A stretch of DNA of 7,480 nucleotides from Flavobacteriaceae bacterium (GTDB lineage Bacteria > Bacteroidota > Bacteroidia > Flavobacteriales > Flavobacteriaceae), in NCBI GenBank assembly GCA_013214275.1, contig JABSPP010000079.1:1-7480 (forward strand), given 5' to 3'. The notes below the pieces were generated by a model that saw nothing but the letters and a program-made list of their open reading frames with translations, had not been told where the DNA came from and searched no databases. The position numbers and the translations under genes were made by a program. How positions within the stretch are numbered: position 1 is the stretch's first letter; the number at the start of each line of letters is the position of its first letter. Shown here piece by piece: positions 1 to 7,043 of this stretch.

Positions 1-1064
1 TCATGTCACCAAACGACTCGATTAAATACTATAAATTCTTCCTGCGTTCTGGATTACTATCCATAGAACCTCAAACTGGGCATATCAAAGCTTGGGTTGG
101 GGGAATCAATCATAAGTACTTCAAATACGACCATGTAAATCAAGGAAAAAGACAAGTAGGATCTACCTTTAAACCCTTTGTATATGCTACTGCAATCAAT
201 CAATTAAGACTATCTCCTAGTGATAAATATACAACCACACTTTATACCATCCCAAAAGGAAAGTATGGAATCCCAGAAGAGTGGACCCCTCAGAACTCAG
301 ACAAAAAATATGGTGGAGAGTTATCTTTAAAAGAGGCTCTAGGGGGGTCTATAAATGTCATTTCGGCTCGCTTGATAGACATGGTGACTCCACAAAATGT
401 TGTACGTCTAGCAAAATCTGCGGGCATAGAAAATAAAATCCCTGTAGCACCATCAATTGCATTAGGGTCTGTTGAGTTATCTTTAATGGAAATGACCAGT
501 GCCTATGCTACATTTGCCAATAAAGGATTGCAAGTAGAACCAAATATGCTGACTCGTATTGAAGACAAAAATGGAACAGTTCTCGCAGAATTTACACCAA
601 AAACAAAAGAGGTAATGAATGAAGAATCTGCCTATGTTGTGTTGGATTTATTAAAGGGAGTAACCATCGCAGGATCGGGTGTGAGATTGAGAACTAAAGA
701 GCACTATTACGAGGATATTATTACAGGATTCCCCTATGAATTTACCAATCCCATTGCAGGAAAAACAGGAACCACACAAAATCATACCGATGGATGGTTT
801 ATGGGAGTGGTTCCAAATTTAGCAACAGGCGTATGGACAGGAGGTGAGGATAGAGCAACACACTTTGAAAAAATTGCAGAAGGACAAGGAGCTACCATGT
901 CACTTCCTACGTGGGCACTGTATATGAAAAAAGTATACGCAGACCCAACGTTAAATATTAGTCAAGAAGATTTTGAAATCCCAGAATACATAGGAATAAA
1001 TATCAACTGTGGTAAAGAAAATAAGGACAATATTGAAATCCCTGACGACGACACTGACTTTTGA
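1..1064 (+). CDS. Penicillin-binding protein 1A-type transpeptidase, C-terminal part (5' truncated by window edge)
   Basis: This is the transpeptidase domain of a class A (bifunctional) penicillin-binding protein, which cross-links peptidoglycan stem peptides in the periplasm. The first complete codon is at position 3 and the frame is open to the window edge, so the ATG at 3 is probably internal; the glycosyltransferase domain and membrane anchor would lie upstream. Numbering from that ATG, the three active-site motifs are present in order: STFK at residues 54-57 (nucleophile Ser54), SIN at 116-118 and KTG at 254-256. Family-typical context includes the GHIKAWVGGIN stretch near residues 26-36. 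The protein ends with an acidic tail (IPDDDTDF). Domain spacing is normal and nothing looks broken. The next gene starts 95 bases downstream, so transcriptional linkage is possible but unproven. The class A assignment rests on resemblance to flavobacterial PBP1A, because the glycosyltransferase half is not visible; the penicillin-binding fold itself is secure. Confidence 0.93.
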   Translation, partial: MSPNDSIKYYKFFLRSGLLSIEPQTGHIKAWVGGINHKYFKYDHVNQGKRQVGSTFKPFVYATAINQLRLSPSDKYTTTLYTIPKGKYGIPEEWTPQNSDKKYGGELSLKEALGGSINVISARLIDMVTPQNVVRLAKSAGIENKIPVAPSIALGSVELSLMEMTSAYATFANKGLQVEPNMLTRIEDKNGTVLAEFTPKTKEVMNEESAYVVLDLLKGVTIAGSGVRLRTKEHYYEDIITGFPYEFTNPIAGKTGTTQNHTDGWFMGVVPNLATGVWTGGEDRATHFEKIAEGQGATMSLPTWALYMKKVYADPTLNISQEDFEIPEYIGININCGKENKDNIEIPDDDTDF

Positions 1065-1084
1065 CCTAAAAGATGTCAAACTAG

Positions 1085-1100
1085 ATTGGTAAGTACCAAT
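1085..1100. promoter_or_regulatory. Perfect 7-bp inverted repeat, possible operator upstream of scoA
   Basis: The 16 bases read ATTGGTA-AG-TACCAAT, a perfect 7-base inverted repeat with a 2-base centre. It sits between the PBP stop and the scoA start. The 2-base centre is too small for a stable RNA hairpin loop and no T-run follows, so a protein-binding site is more likely than a terminator. Downstream, TAAATTTC at 1132-1139 is one base off the Bacteroidota -7 consensus TAnnTTTG, but no TTG lies at the right distance upstream. An operator role is inference; an AT-rich palindrome of this length can occur by chance. Confidence 0.25.
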
Positions 1101-1159
1101 GGATGCTAAAGTCTCAACATGTTCTTCAATCTAAATTTCATAGTAACAAACGATCCAAA

Positions 1160-1861
1160 ATGATTAACAAAAAGGTAAATAATGTTCAAGATGCACTCCA
1201 AGGAGTAGAAAGTAATATGACTTTCATGCTGGGTGGATTTGGGCTCTGTGGAATTCCAGAAAATGCCATTTCGGAGTTAGTTCGACTCGGAGTAAACAAT
1301 GTAACCTGTATTTCTAACAATGCAGGAGTAGACGATTTCGGCTTAGGACTCTTATTACAGCATAAACAAATTAAGAAGATGATTTCCTCCTATGTAGGAG
1401 AAAACGATGAGTTTGAAAGACAAATGCTGTCTGGAGAATTAGAGGTAGAGCTAACTCCGCAAGGAACACTCGCAGAAAAATGTAAAGCTGCTCAAGCAGG
1501 GTTCCCTGCTTTTTACACCCCCGCAGGTTACGGAACTGAAATAGCCGAGGGAAAAGAAACACGGGATTTTAATGGGAAAATGTATGTCCTAGAGCACGCT
1601 TACAAAGCAGACTTTGCCTTTGTAAAGGCATGGAAAGGCGATGAAGCTGGGAACCTAGTTTTTAAAGGTACCGCAAGAAATTTTAACCCCTGCATGTGTG
1701 GGGCTGCTACCATTACCGTTGCGGAAGTTGAGGAATTAGTTTCCGTTGGAGAATTAGATCCCAACCACATTCACGTTCCCGGAATATTTGTGCAGCGAAT
1801 TTTTAGAGGAGAACAATACGAGAAGAGAATAGAACAAAAAACCGTTAGACAAAGAGGTTAA
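1160..1861 (+). CDS. scoA: 3-oxoacid (succinyl-CoA:acetoacetate) CoA-transferase, subunit A
   Basis: This is the alpha subunit of the two-subunit CoA-transferase that moves CoA from succinyl-CoA to acetoacetate, giving acetoacetyl-CoA and succinate in the cytoplasm. The subunit A signature GGFGLCGIPENAI lies at residues 25-37, followed by SNNAGVDDFGLG and by TPAGYGTEIAEG near residues 124-135; the C-terminus has the usual VPGIFVQRIF stretch. The ATG at 1160 gives 233 residues, the normal family length, and begins with the expected MINKKV. An in-frame ATG at 1103 would add 19 residues with no resemblance to the family, so I reject it. There is no clear Shine-Dalgarno sequence before 1160, as is usual in this phylum. 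Subunit B follows after 2 bases, which supports a co-translated heteromer. Related acetate or butyrate CoA-transferases (AtoD type) look similar, so substrate choice is inferred from family resemblance. Confidence 0.95.
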   Translation: MINKKVNNVQDALQGVESNMTFMLGGFGLCGIPENAISELVRLGVNNVTCISNNAGVDDFGLGLLLQHKQIKKMISSYVGENDEFERQMLSGELEVELTPQGTLAEKCKAAQAGFPAFYTPAGYGTEIAEGKETRDFNGKMYVLEHAYKADFAFVKAWKGDEAGNLVFKGTARNFNPCMCGAATITVAEVEELVSVGELDPNHIHVPGIFVQRIFRGEQYEKRIEQKTVRQRG

Positions 1862-1863
1862 TT

Positions 1864-2517
1864 ATGTTAGACAAGAATGGAATTGCAAAAAGAATTGCAA
1901 AAGAAGTACAAGACGGCTACTATGTAAACCTTGGGATTGGGATTCCAACTTTGGTTGCTAATTTTGTAAGAGATGATATTGAAGTAGAATTTCAAAGTGA
2001 AAACGGAGTGCTAGGCATGGGCCCTTTCCCTTTTGAAGGTGAAGAAGATGCTGATATCATCAATGCAGGAAAACAGACTATTACAACCTTAGCTGGGGCG
2101 AGCTTTTTTGACTCTGCAACAAGTTTTTCTATGATCCGTGGGCAACATGTAGATTTAACCATTTTAGGAGCAATGGAAGTAGCAGAAAATGGCGATATTG
2201 CCAATTGGAAAATTCCCGGGAAAATGGTCAAGGGAATGGGTGGAGCCATGGATTTAGTAGCCTCAGCAGAAAATATTATCGTTGCTATGATGCACACAAA
2301 TAAACGAGGAGAGTCAAAATTACTAACAGCATGTTCTCTGCCTTTAACAGGGGTTGGCTGTGTCAAGAAAATTGTCACAAATTTAGCAGTCATGGATGTT
2401 AAAGACGGAGCTTTTCACCTGTTAGAGAGAGCACCAGGAGTTACAGTAGAGGAAATTGTAGCTGCTACAGCTGGGACACTTATTGCAGAGGGAGAAATTC
2501 CCGAAATGAAGCTATAA
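1864..2517 (+). CDS. scoB: 3-oxoacid (succinyl-CoA:acetoacetate) CoA-transferase, subunit B
   Basis: This is the beta subunit of the same CoA-transferase and carries the catalytic residue. The motif SENGVLGMGP contains Glu46, the glutamate that forms the covalent glutamyl-CoA thioester in this family. The conserved NLGIGIPTLV lies at residues 22-31, and later INAGKQT, GAMEV and GKMVKGMGGAMDLV are all as expected. At 217 residues it is full length. The start is only 2 bases after the scoA stop, with AAGAGG ending 6 bases before the ATG; this is one of the few Shine-Dalgarno-like sequences in the window. Together the pair would allow use of acetoacetate, a product of leucine or other ketogenic breakdown, and feed acetyl-CoA metabolism. 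Whether the physiological donor is succinyl-CoA cannot be read from the sequence. Confidence 0.95.
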   Translation: MLDKNGIAKRIAKEVQDGYYVNLGIGIPTLVANFVRDDIEVEFQSENGVLGMGPFPFEGEEDADIINAGKQTITTLAGASFFDSATSFSMIRGQHVDLTILGAMEVAENGDIANWKIPGKMVKGMGGAMDLVASAENIIVAMMHTNKRGESKLLTACSLPLTGVGCVKKIVTNLAVMDVKDGAFHLLERAPGVTVEEIVAATAGTLIAEGEIPEMKL

Positions 2518-2525
2518 AAACGCTA

Positions 2526-2699
2526 ATGAAACACACTAAATTTGCTTACTTCCTTTTTCCTATACTTATAGCTGGATTAGGATTAATTATATACAAAGTC
2601 CTTAAATTTCAACCCAATTTTTACACAATCATGGTAAATGTTGGATTGGCCTACATGTTGTCACTAAGCCTAAGAATAATTGATCCACAATCTAAATGA
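2526..2699 (+). CDS. Small two-helix membrane protein, function unknown
   Basis: This 57-codon frame lies in the gap between scoB and xth. It starts 8 bases after the scoB stop and its TGA (2697-2699) overlaps the xth ATG (2696-2698) as ATGA, a classic translational-coupling arrangement. The product is hydrophobic: a first likely membrane helix spans about residues 7-23 and a second about 33-49, joined by a short loop with Lys, Gln and Pro (KVLKFQPNF). The N-terminus (MKHTK) and the C-terminus (RIIDPQSK) are polar, which fits a helical hairpin in the inner membrane. No catalytic motif, lipobox or metal-binding pattern is visible and I do not recognise a named family. Support for a real gene comes from the fit to the operon spacing and from the strongly membrane-like composition; there is no conservation evidence in hand. 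Confidence 0.7.
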   Translation: MKHTKFAYFLFPILIAGLGLIIYKVLKFQPNFYTIMVNVGLAYMLSLSLRIIDPQSK

Positions 2700-3457
2700 A
2701 AATTATCTCATATAACGTTAACGGAATTAGAGCAGCTCTTAAAAAAGGGTTTTTGGACTGGCTTCAACAGGCGAATCCCGATGTGATTTGTATTCAAGAG
2801 ATTAAAGCCCAAAAAAATCAAATCAATCCAATGGACTTTGAGTTGGCAGGGTATCCTCATCAATACTGGTTTTCAGCAGAAAAAAAAGGATATTCTGGTG
2901 TTGCAATATTATCCAAAATAAAACCCAATCACGTAGAATACGGAACGGGAATTGAAACTATGGATTTCGAAGGGAGAAATATTCGAGTGGATTTCGATCA
3001 ACTATCAATAATGAGTATGTACCTGCCCTCTGGGACTAATGACGCCCGGTTGGATTTTAAGTTCAACTACATGGATGAAATTCTTGATTATGCTACCAAG
3101 CTTAGGAAAAGTATTCCCAATCTGGTGATTTGTGGAGATTACAACATATGTCATGAAGCCATTGACATTCACAATCCAAAAATGAAGGGAGTCTCAGGGT
3201 TCCTTCCTGAAGAACGAGCGTGGTTAGGAAAATTTATTGATAGCGGATTTATTGATAGCTTTCGCTTTCTGAATCCAAACCGACAAGAATACTCTTGGTG
3301 GAGCTACAGAGCCAATGCAAGAGCCAACAACAAAGGATGGCGATTGGATTATGCAATGGTCACATCATCACTAAAAGATGTGATCTCTAGAGCATATATT
3401 TTAACAGAAGCAAAGCATTCCGACCATTGCCCGATTGCCTTGGAATTAGACCTGTAA
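2696..3457 (+). CDS. xth: Exodeoxyribonuclease III (AP endonuclease, ExoIII/APE1 family)
   Basis: This cytoplasmic DNA-repair enzyme cuts the backbone 5' of abasic sites and removes 3' blocking groups during base-excision repair. The endonuclease/exonuclease/phosphatase fold fills all 253 residues. The expected active-site residues are visible: Asn7 in SYNVNGIRA, the metal-binding Glu35 in IQEIKAQ, Tyr109 in MYLPSGTN, Asp148 and Asn150 in CGDYNICH, Asp218 in WRLDYAMV, and the Asp243-His244 pair in SDHCPIAL. Length and motif spacing are normal for the bacterial enzyme. The start at 2696 overlaps the preceding small membrane-protein stop by four bases, and the next gene begins 3 bases after the stop, so expression is probably coupled within the operon. 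The symbol xth is used in the general sense (xthA/exoA-type). No anomaly was seen. Confidence 0.96.
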   Translation: MKIISYNVNGIRAALKKGFLDWLQQANPDVICIQEIKAQKNQINPMDFELAGYPHQYWFSAEKKGYSGVAILSKIKPNHVEYGTGIETMDFEGRNIRVDFDQLSIMSMYLPSGTNDARLDFKFNYMDEILDYATKLRKSIPNLVICGDYNICHEAIDIHNPKMKGVSGFLPEERAWLGKFIDSGFIDSFRFLNPNRQEYSWWSYRANARANNKGWRLDYAMVTSSLKDVISRAYILTEAKHSDHCPIALELDL

Positions 3458-3460
3458 CTG

Positions 3461-4951
3461 ATGTATAAAAAACGATATCTATTGCTTTTATTATGTTCGT
3501 TTCCTCTATTTGGTCAAGTAGAGGAAATCCCAACTGTCATACCTAAAAGTAACTTATTTTCAGATTTAGACCTCGCAACAATCGACAGCTTGGTTCTTGC
3601 GTCGAAATATAATTCTCCCTTGTATGATACCATTACCTACTACATGGATTATACAATAACGAAAAATGTAGACAATGTGGCCCTAAATGTTGATGTTTTA
3701 AAAAAACGATTAAAACAATTGGATGCAACAACACCATTTGACATAGCTTACAATCCAGCGTTAGAAAAAGTGATAAAATCTTATTTAAAACACAGGAAAA
3801 AGTATTATCCCGCTTTAATTGCCAAAGCAGCATACTACTTCCCTATGTTTGAGAGGTACTTAGATCAGTATGATATCCCACTAGAGATGAAGTATCTTGC
3901 CATTGTAGAATCTGCGCTTAACCCAAGAGCAAAGTCAAAAGTAGGAGCTACAGGGCTTTGGCAATTCATGTATCTTACAGGAAAACAATACCACCTTCAA
4001 GTAAGTTCTTATGTAGATGAACGACAAGATCCAGTTAAAGCAACCATAGCAGCTTGTAAGTATCTCAGTAGTTTACACCAAATTTTTGGAGACTGGGATC
4101 TGGCACTTGCAGCTTATAATTCTGGGCCAGGCAATGTTTCTAAAGCAATAAAGAGATCTGGAGGCTTCAAAAACTATTGGAATATTAGACCCTTTTTACC
4201 AAGAGAAACTGCGGGTTATGTCCCTGCTTTTTATGCCACAATGTACCTGTTTGAATATTCAAAAGAACATAATATAATGGGGAATATCCCTAAAATTCAG
4301 TATTTTGCTACAGACTCCGTTCAAGTGAAAAGAACAGTAAGTTTTGACCAGATTGCAGAGAAAATAGGAGTAGAAGCCGAACTTTTAGCATTTTTAAACC
4401 CGTCTTACAAGCTTGATATTATCCCATATATTGAAAAAAGAAAGTACAAACTTGTACTGCCTAAAGTTGCAATGACACGTTTTTTAAACATAGAAAAAGA
4501 ACTCTATACACTAGCCGATCAAGACGATGCATCGAGAGAAAAACCACTGCCTAAATATTTCGAAATGGATCAACGAATTCGTTACCGAGTTCGCAGTGGA
4601 GATTATCTAGGAAAAATCGCTAGAAAATACGGCGTTCGAGTAAGCGACATTAAAAAATGGAACCGGCTAAGGAGTAACAGACTCAAAATAGGACAACGGT
4701 TAATCATTTATCCCAAGCGATTGAGAATTACCAAACAAGAAACTACAAAAGCTAAAAAAGATGCAGCCAAACCTTCCACAGCAAAAAATAACTTCGTCAC
4801 ATATAAAGTGAAAAAAGGGGATTCATTATGGTCTATAGCAAAAAAATTTCCGAAAGTATCAATACAAGATATAAAGAAATGGAATAATATTTGGAAGGTG
4901 AAATCTATAAAGCCAGGAATGAAATTAAAAATTTACAAAAACCCAATCTAA
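3461..4951 (+). CDS. mltD: MltD-like lytic murein transglycosylase with LysM repeats
   Basis: This periplasmic enzyme would cleave the MurNAc-GlcNAc bond of peptidoglycan, forming 1,6-anhydro-MurNAc ends. Residues 1-19 form a signal peptide (MYKKRY, a Leu-rich core, then FGQ), probably cut by signal peptidase I; the Cys at 12 is not in a lipobox. The SLT (lysozyme-like) domain spans roughly 115-265, with catalytic Glu150 in AIVESALNP, then GATGLWQFM at 162-170 and AYNSGPGN at 218-225. Two clear LysM modules, which bind glycan, follow at about 374-418 (YRVRSGDYLGKIA) and 448-493 (YKVKKGDSLWSIA), joined by a Lys/Thr/Ala-rich linker. A degenerate LysM-like segment lies at about 289-335. The length of 496 residues suits the family. 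The gene starts 3 bases after xth and its TAA shares one base with the next ATG. The class is secure; the symbol follows E. coli by domain order. Confidence 0.93.
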   Translation: MYKKRYLLLLLCSFPLFGQVEEIPTVIPKSNLFSDLDLATIDSLVLASKYNSPLYDTITYYMDYTITKNVDNVALNVDVLKKRLKQLDATTPFDIAYNPALEKVIKSYLKHRKKYYPALIAKAAYYFPMFERYLDQYDIPLEMKYLAIVESALNPRAKSKVGATGLWQFMYLTGKQYHLQVSSYVDERQDPVKATIAACKYLSSLHQIFGDWDLALAAYNSGPGNVSKAIKRSGGFKNYWNIRPFLPRETAGYVPAFYATMYLFEYSKEHNIMGNIPKIQYFATDSVQVKRTVSFDQIAEKIGVEAELLAFLNPSYKLDIIPYIEKRKYKLVLPKVAMTRFLNIEKELYTLADQDDASREKPLPKYFEMDQRIRYRVRSGDYLGKIARKYGVRVSDIKKWNRLRSNRLKIGQRLIIYPKRLRITKQETTKAKKDAAKPSTAKNNFVTYKVKKGDSLWSIAKKFPKVSIQDIKKWNNIWKVKSIKPGMKLKIYKNPI

Positions 4952-5670
4952 TGAATCGAGTTTTTAGCCTACTTATATCCGTTTTATTACTAACATCGTG
5001 TGGCAACGACCAACTCATCCTACCACAATCAGTCGGTTCTTTTGGTAAAATTTTAGTCGTAACAGACAATAGCAAGTGGCAAGGAGATCTTGGAAAGGAG
5101 ATTCGCAAAACTTTTGGCAGATTACAAGCAGAACTTCCACAACCTGAAAAATTAATCTCAACAGCCCAAGTAGCTCCCGTAGGATTTACATCCATGTTCA
5201 AGTCAACAAGAAATATTTTTATATTAGAAGTATCTGATACTACGTTAGTTAGGGTATCACGTGACCGGTATGCTAGGCCACAGACTGTTGTATACGCTAC
5301 TGCTAAAAACGAAGAAGCTCTTTTAAATTTGATTCAGGACAGAAATCAAGAAATTATTGAAATCTTTAGAAATGCCGATATTAAGTATCTACAAAATATC
5401 TTTTCAAAAAAAAGGCTGAACGACTCGTCATACAAAACACTTCAGAATTTAAAAGTTTCACTAACTATCCCCGAAGAATACCGAAAAGTGGACGATACAG
5501 GCGAATTTCTATGGCTACGACATCATCTTAAAAGTGGAATCGCTCGCGGAACAGGAAGTAATAATATTTTAGTGTACTCAAGACCTTTACCTGTCGAGGA
5601 TACCATCGCAAACGGAATCATTTCAATGAGAGATTCAATCGGTAAAAAATATATTCAAGGATCAAAATAA
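4951..5670 (+). CDS. DUF4837 family lipoprotein, N-terminal 239 residues (gene split by an in-frame TAA)
   Basis: This is the first part of a lipoprotein of the DUF4837 family, whose function is unknown and which is found mainly in Bacteroidota. The start at 4951 shares one base with the mltD stop (TAATG) and gives a textbook lipoprotein signal: MNRVFSLLISVLLLTSC, with lipobox LTSC and the lipidated Cys17. An in-frame ATG at 4891 lies inside mltD and would bury the signal, so I reject it. The mature part contains GSFGKILVVTDNSKWQG and later a basic, SRPLP-containing stretch. The frame ends at TAA 5668-5670, codon 240, just after MRDSIGKKYIQGSK, a point where family members normally continue. 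The next codons in the same frame (GGA ATG TAT ATG) go straight on with the conserved remainder to 5931; together they make 326 residues, close to the usual family length. The gene is probably a recent pseudogene or a split gene. A sequencing or assembly error is also possible. Confidence 0.85.
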   Translation: MNRVFSLLISVLLLTSCGNDQLILPQSVGSFGKILVVTDNSKWQGDLGKEIRKTFGRLQAELPQPEKLISTAQVAPVGFTSMFKSTRNIFILEVSDTTLVRVSRDRYARPQTVVYATAKNEEALLNLIQDRNQEIIEIFRNADIKYLQNIFSKKRLNDSSYKTLQNLKVSLTIPEEYRKVDDTGEFLWLRHHLKSGIARGTGSNNILVYSRPLPVEDTIANGIISMRDSIGKKYIQGSK

Positions 5671-5673
5671 GGA

Positions 5674-5931
5674 ATGTATATGATTACAGAAGCTGCTTAC
5701 ACCCCTGTAACGATTAAAACTACATTGAATAGCTATAACGCCTTTGAAACAAGAGGGAAGTGGGAAGTGAAGAATGATTACATGGCAGGCCCTTTTTTGA
5801 ATTATGCGATTACAGATACAAAAAATAACCGACTTTTAGTTGTAGAGGGATTTACCTATGCTCCTTCTATTAACAAACGGAACTTTCTTCTTGAACTGGA
5901 AGCAATTGCAAAATCTCTTGTCATTAAATGA
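5674..5931 (+). CDS. DUF4837 family protein, C-terminal 85-residue part of the split gene
   Basis: This frame is the continuation of the preceding DUF4837 gene: it lies in the same reading frame, one codon beyond the interrupting TAA. It encodes stretches I recognise from the C-terminal part of full-length family members, including MITEAAYTP, GKWEVKNDYMAGPFLNY, and NRLLVVEGFTYAP followed by KRNFLLELEAI. It has no signal peptide of its own, so if made separately it would stay in the cytoplasm, away from its lipidated N-terminal half. Translation could restart at ATG 5674 or, with AAGGA at 5669-5673 placed 6 bases upstream, at ATG 5680. The frame is fully open, with no further stop or shift, which suggests the nonsense change is recent. 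It should be read as part of one gene spanning 4951-5931, not as an independent gene. Confidence 0.75.
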   Translation: MYMITEAAYTPVTIKTTLNSYNAFETRGKWEVKNDYMAGPFLNYAITDTKNNRLLVVEGFTYAPSINKRNFLLELEAIAKSLVIK

Positions 5932-6055
5932 AGCCTTTACAGAGGGATTGGTCAGATAAGAACCTATGCCTTAATAAAAAGCAAATAATTTATACCTGAT
6001 AGTTCGTATCGATTTAGGTAGATGAAAAATCGTCTTCAATCGGAAAAAAGCTCTG

Positions 6056-7024
6056 TCAATAACCAATTTTTTGCCTAACCCTAGCTAAAACTCCTTGAGC
6101 TACTTTTCTTGCTTTTTGAGCTCCCACAGCCAGAGCACTGTCAACTTCATGCTTATTATTCATGAAGTAATTGTATCGCTCGCGAACCGTAGCAAACTTG
6201 TTAATAATTAATTCATATAGTTCTTGCTTGGCATGACCATACCCATAATTCCCAGCTTGATATTTAATTCTCATCTCGGAAGTTTGATCCTCAGAAGCCA
6301 ATAATTTATACAGGGCAAAAACATTATCAATATCGGGGTTTTTAGGTTCTTCTAAAGGTGTACTGTCTGTTTTTATGGACATAATTTGTTTTCGTAGCCT
6401 CTTATCAGATAAAAAAATATTGATTACATTATCACGAGACTTACTCATTTTTTCGCCGTCAATTCCAGGAACTAATTGAGAAGACTCCTGTAACTTTGCC
6501 TGTGGAAGAATTAGGGTATTTCCTACTAAATGATTAAATCGATTCGCAACATCCCTTGTCATTTCCAAGTGCTGTAACTGATCTTTACCAACAGGGACGA
6601 TTTCTGCATCATACAAAAGGATATCTGCAGCCATTAGCATGGGATAGGTAAATAGCCCTGAGTTTACATCAGAAAGCCTGTCTGATTTATCTTTAAAACT
6701 ATGAGCTAAGGTTAATCTTCGATAAGGAAAAAAACAACTTAGATACCATGCCAATTCGGTGACTTCTGGCACATCGCTCTGTCTGTAAAAAGCAGTAGCA
6801 TTAATATCAATTCCGCTAGCCAACCAAGTAGCAGCTGTACTGTAGGTATTTTCTCTTAACAAGGATCCTTCTTTGATTTGAGTTAGAGAATGCATATCTG
6901 CAATAAATAAGAAAGACTCATTCCCCGGGTGATTTGCCATTTTAATTGCAGGGATGATAGCTCCTAATAGATTTCCCAGATGGGGAGTGCCGGTGCTTTG
7001 GACTCCTGTAAGGATTCTAGACAT
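6056..7024 (-). CDS. trpS: Tryptophanyl-tRNA synthetase
   Basis: This class I aminoacyl-tRNA synthetase activates tryptophan with ATP and charges tRNA-Trp in the cytoplasm. The HIGH-type nucleotide-binding signature is present as PHLGN at residues 14-18 inside TGTPHLGNLLGAI, and the second signature KMSKS lies at 192-196 in GEKMSKSRDN. Between them are the family hallmarks HSFKDK, GLFTYPMLMAADILLYDA (with Asp134 at the position that contacts the tryptophan substrate) and VGKDQLQHLEMTRD. The C-terminal helical part, with YGYGHAK near residues 261-267, completes a normal 322-residue protein. The start at 7024 is the first in-frame Met before MSRILTGVQ, which matches the family N-terminus. The gene is monocistronic within the window and converges on the DUF4837 gene, with 124 bases between their ends. 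No missing residue or frameshift was found. Confidence 0.97.
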   Translation of the reverse strand: MSRILTGVQSTGTPHLGNLLGAIIPAIKMANHPGNESFLFIADMHSLTQIKEGSLLRENTYSTAATWLASGIDINATAFYRQSDVPEVTELAWYLSCFFPYRRLTLAHSFKDKSDRLSDVNSGLFTYPMLMAADILLYDAEIVPVGKDQLQHLEMTRDVANRFNHLVGNTLILPQAKLQESSQLVPGIDGEKMSKSRDNVINIFLSDKRLRKQIMSIKTDSTPLEEPKNPDIDNVFALYKLLASEDQTSEMRIKYQAGNYGYGHAKQELYELIINKFATVRERYNYFMNNKHEVDSALAVGAQKARKVAQGVLARVRQKIGY

Positions 7025-7043
7025 AGTTAATTATTTGTTCAAA

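Noticed and set aside
1060..1080. TTTGAC/GTCAAA inverted repeat at the end of the PBP gene as a terminator
   Set aside because: It has only six pairs, mostly A-T, with a 9-base loop and no T-run after it.
1103..1159. Longer scoA start adding 19 residues
   Set aside because: The added residues (MLKSQHVLQS...) resemble nothing in the family; the ATG at 1160 gives the normal 233-residue length and N-terminus.
1992..2393. 133-residue open frame antisense to scoB
   Set aside because: It lies entirely opposite a clearly coding gene, has no recognisable motif and reflects the codon pattern of scoB.
4891..4950. Longer start for the DUF4837 lipoprotein inside mltD
   Set aside because: It would put 20 charged residues ahead of an otherwise perfect lipoprotein signal peptide; the ATG at 4951 is correct.
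4905..5201. 98-residue antisense frame across the mltD/DUF4837 junction
   Set aside because: It is fully opposite real coding sequence, with no motif and no start context; the shorter antisense frames at 1371-1562 and 3633-3833 were dropped for the same reason.
5668..5670. Programmed recoding of TAA as a sense codon
   Set aside because: TAA is the least readthrough-prone stop, no recoding structure was seen nearby, and other genes here (scoA, scoB, xth, mltD) use TAA as a normal stop.
5932..6055. Terminator or small RNA in the convergent spacer between DUF4837 and trpS
   Set aside because: The best stem is CGATTT/AAATCG (6010-6032) with an 11-base loop and no T-run; nothing convincing on either strand.
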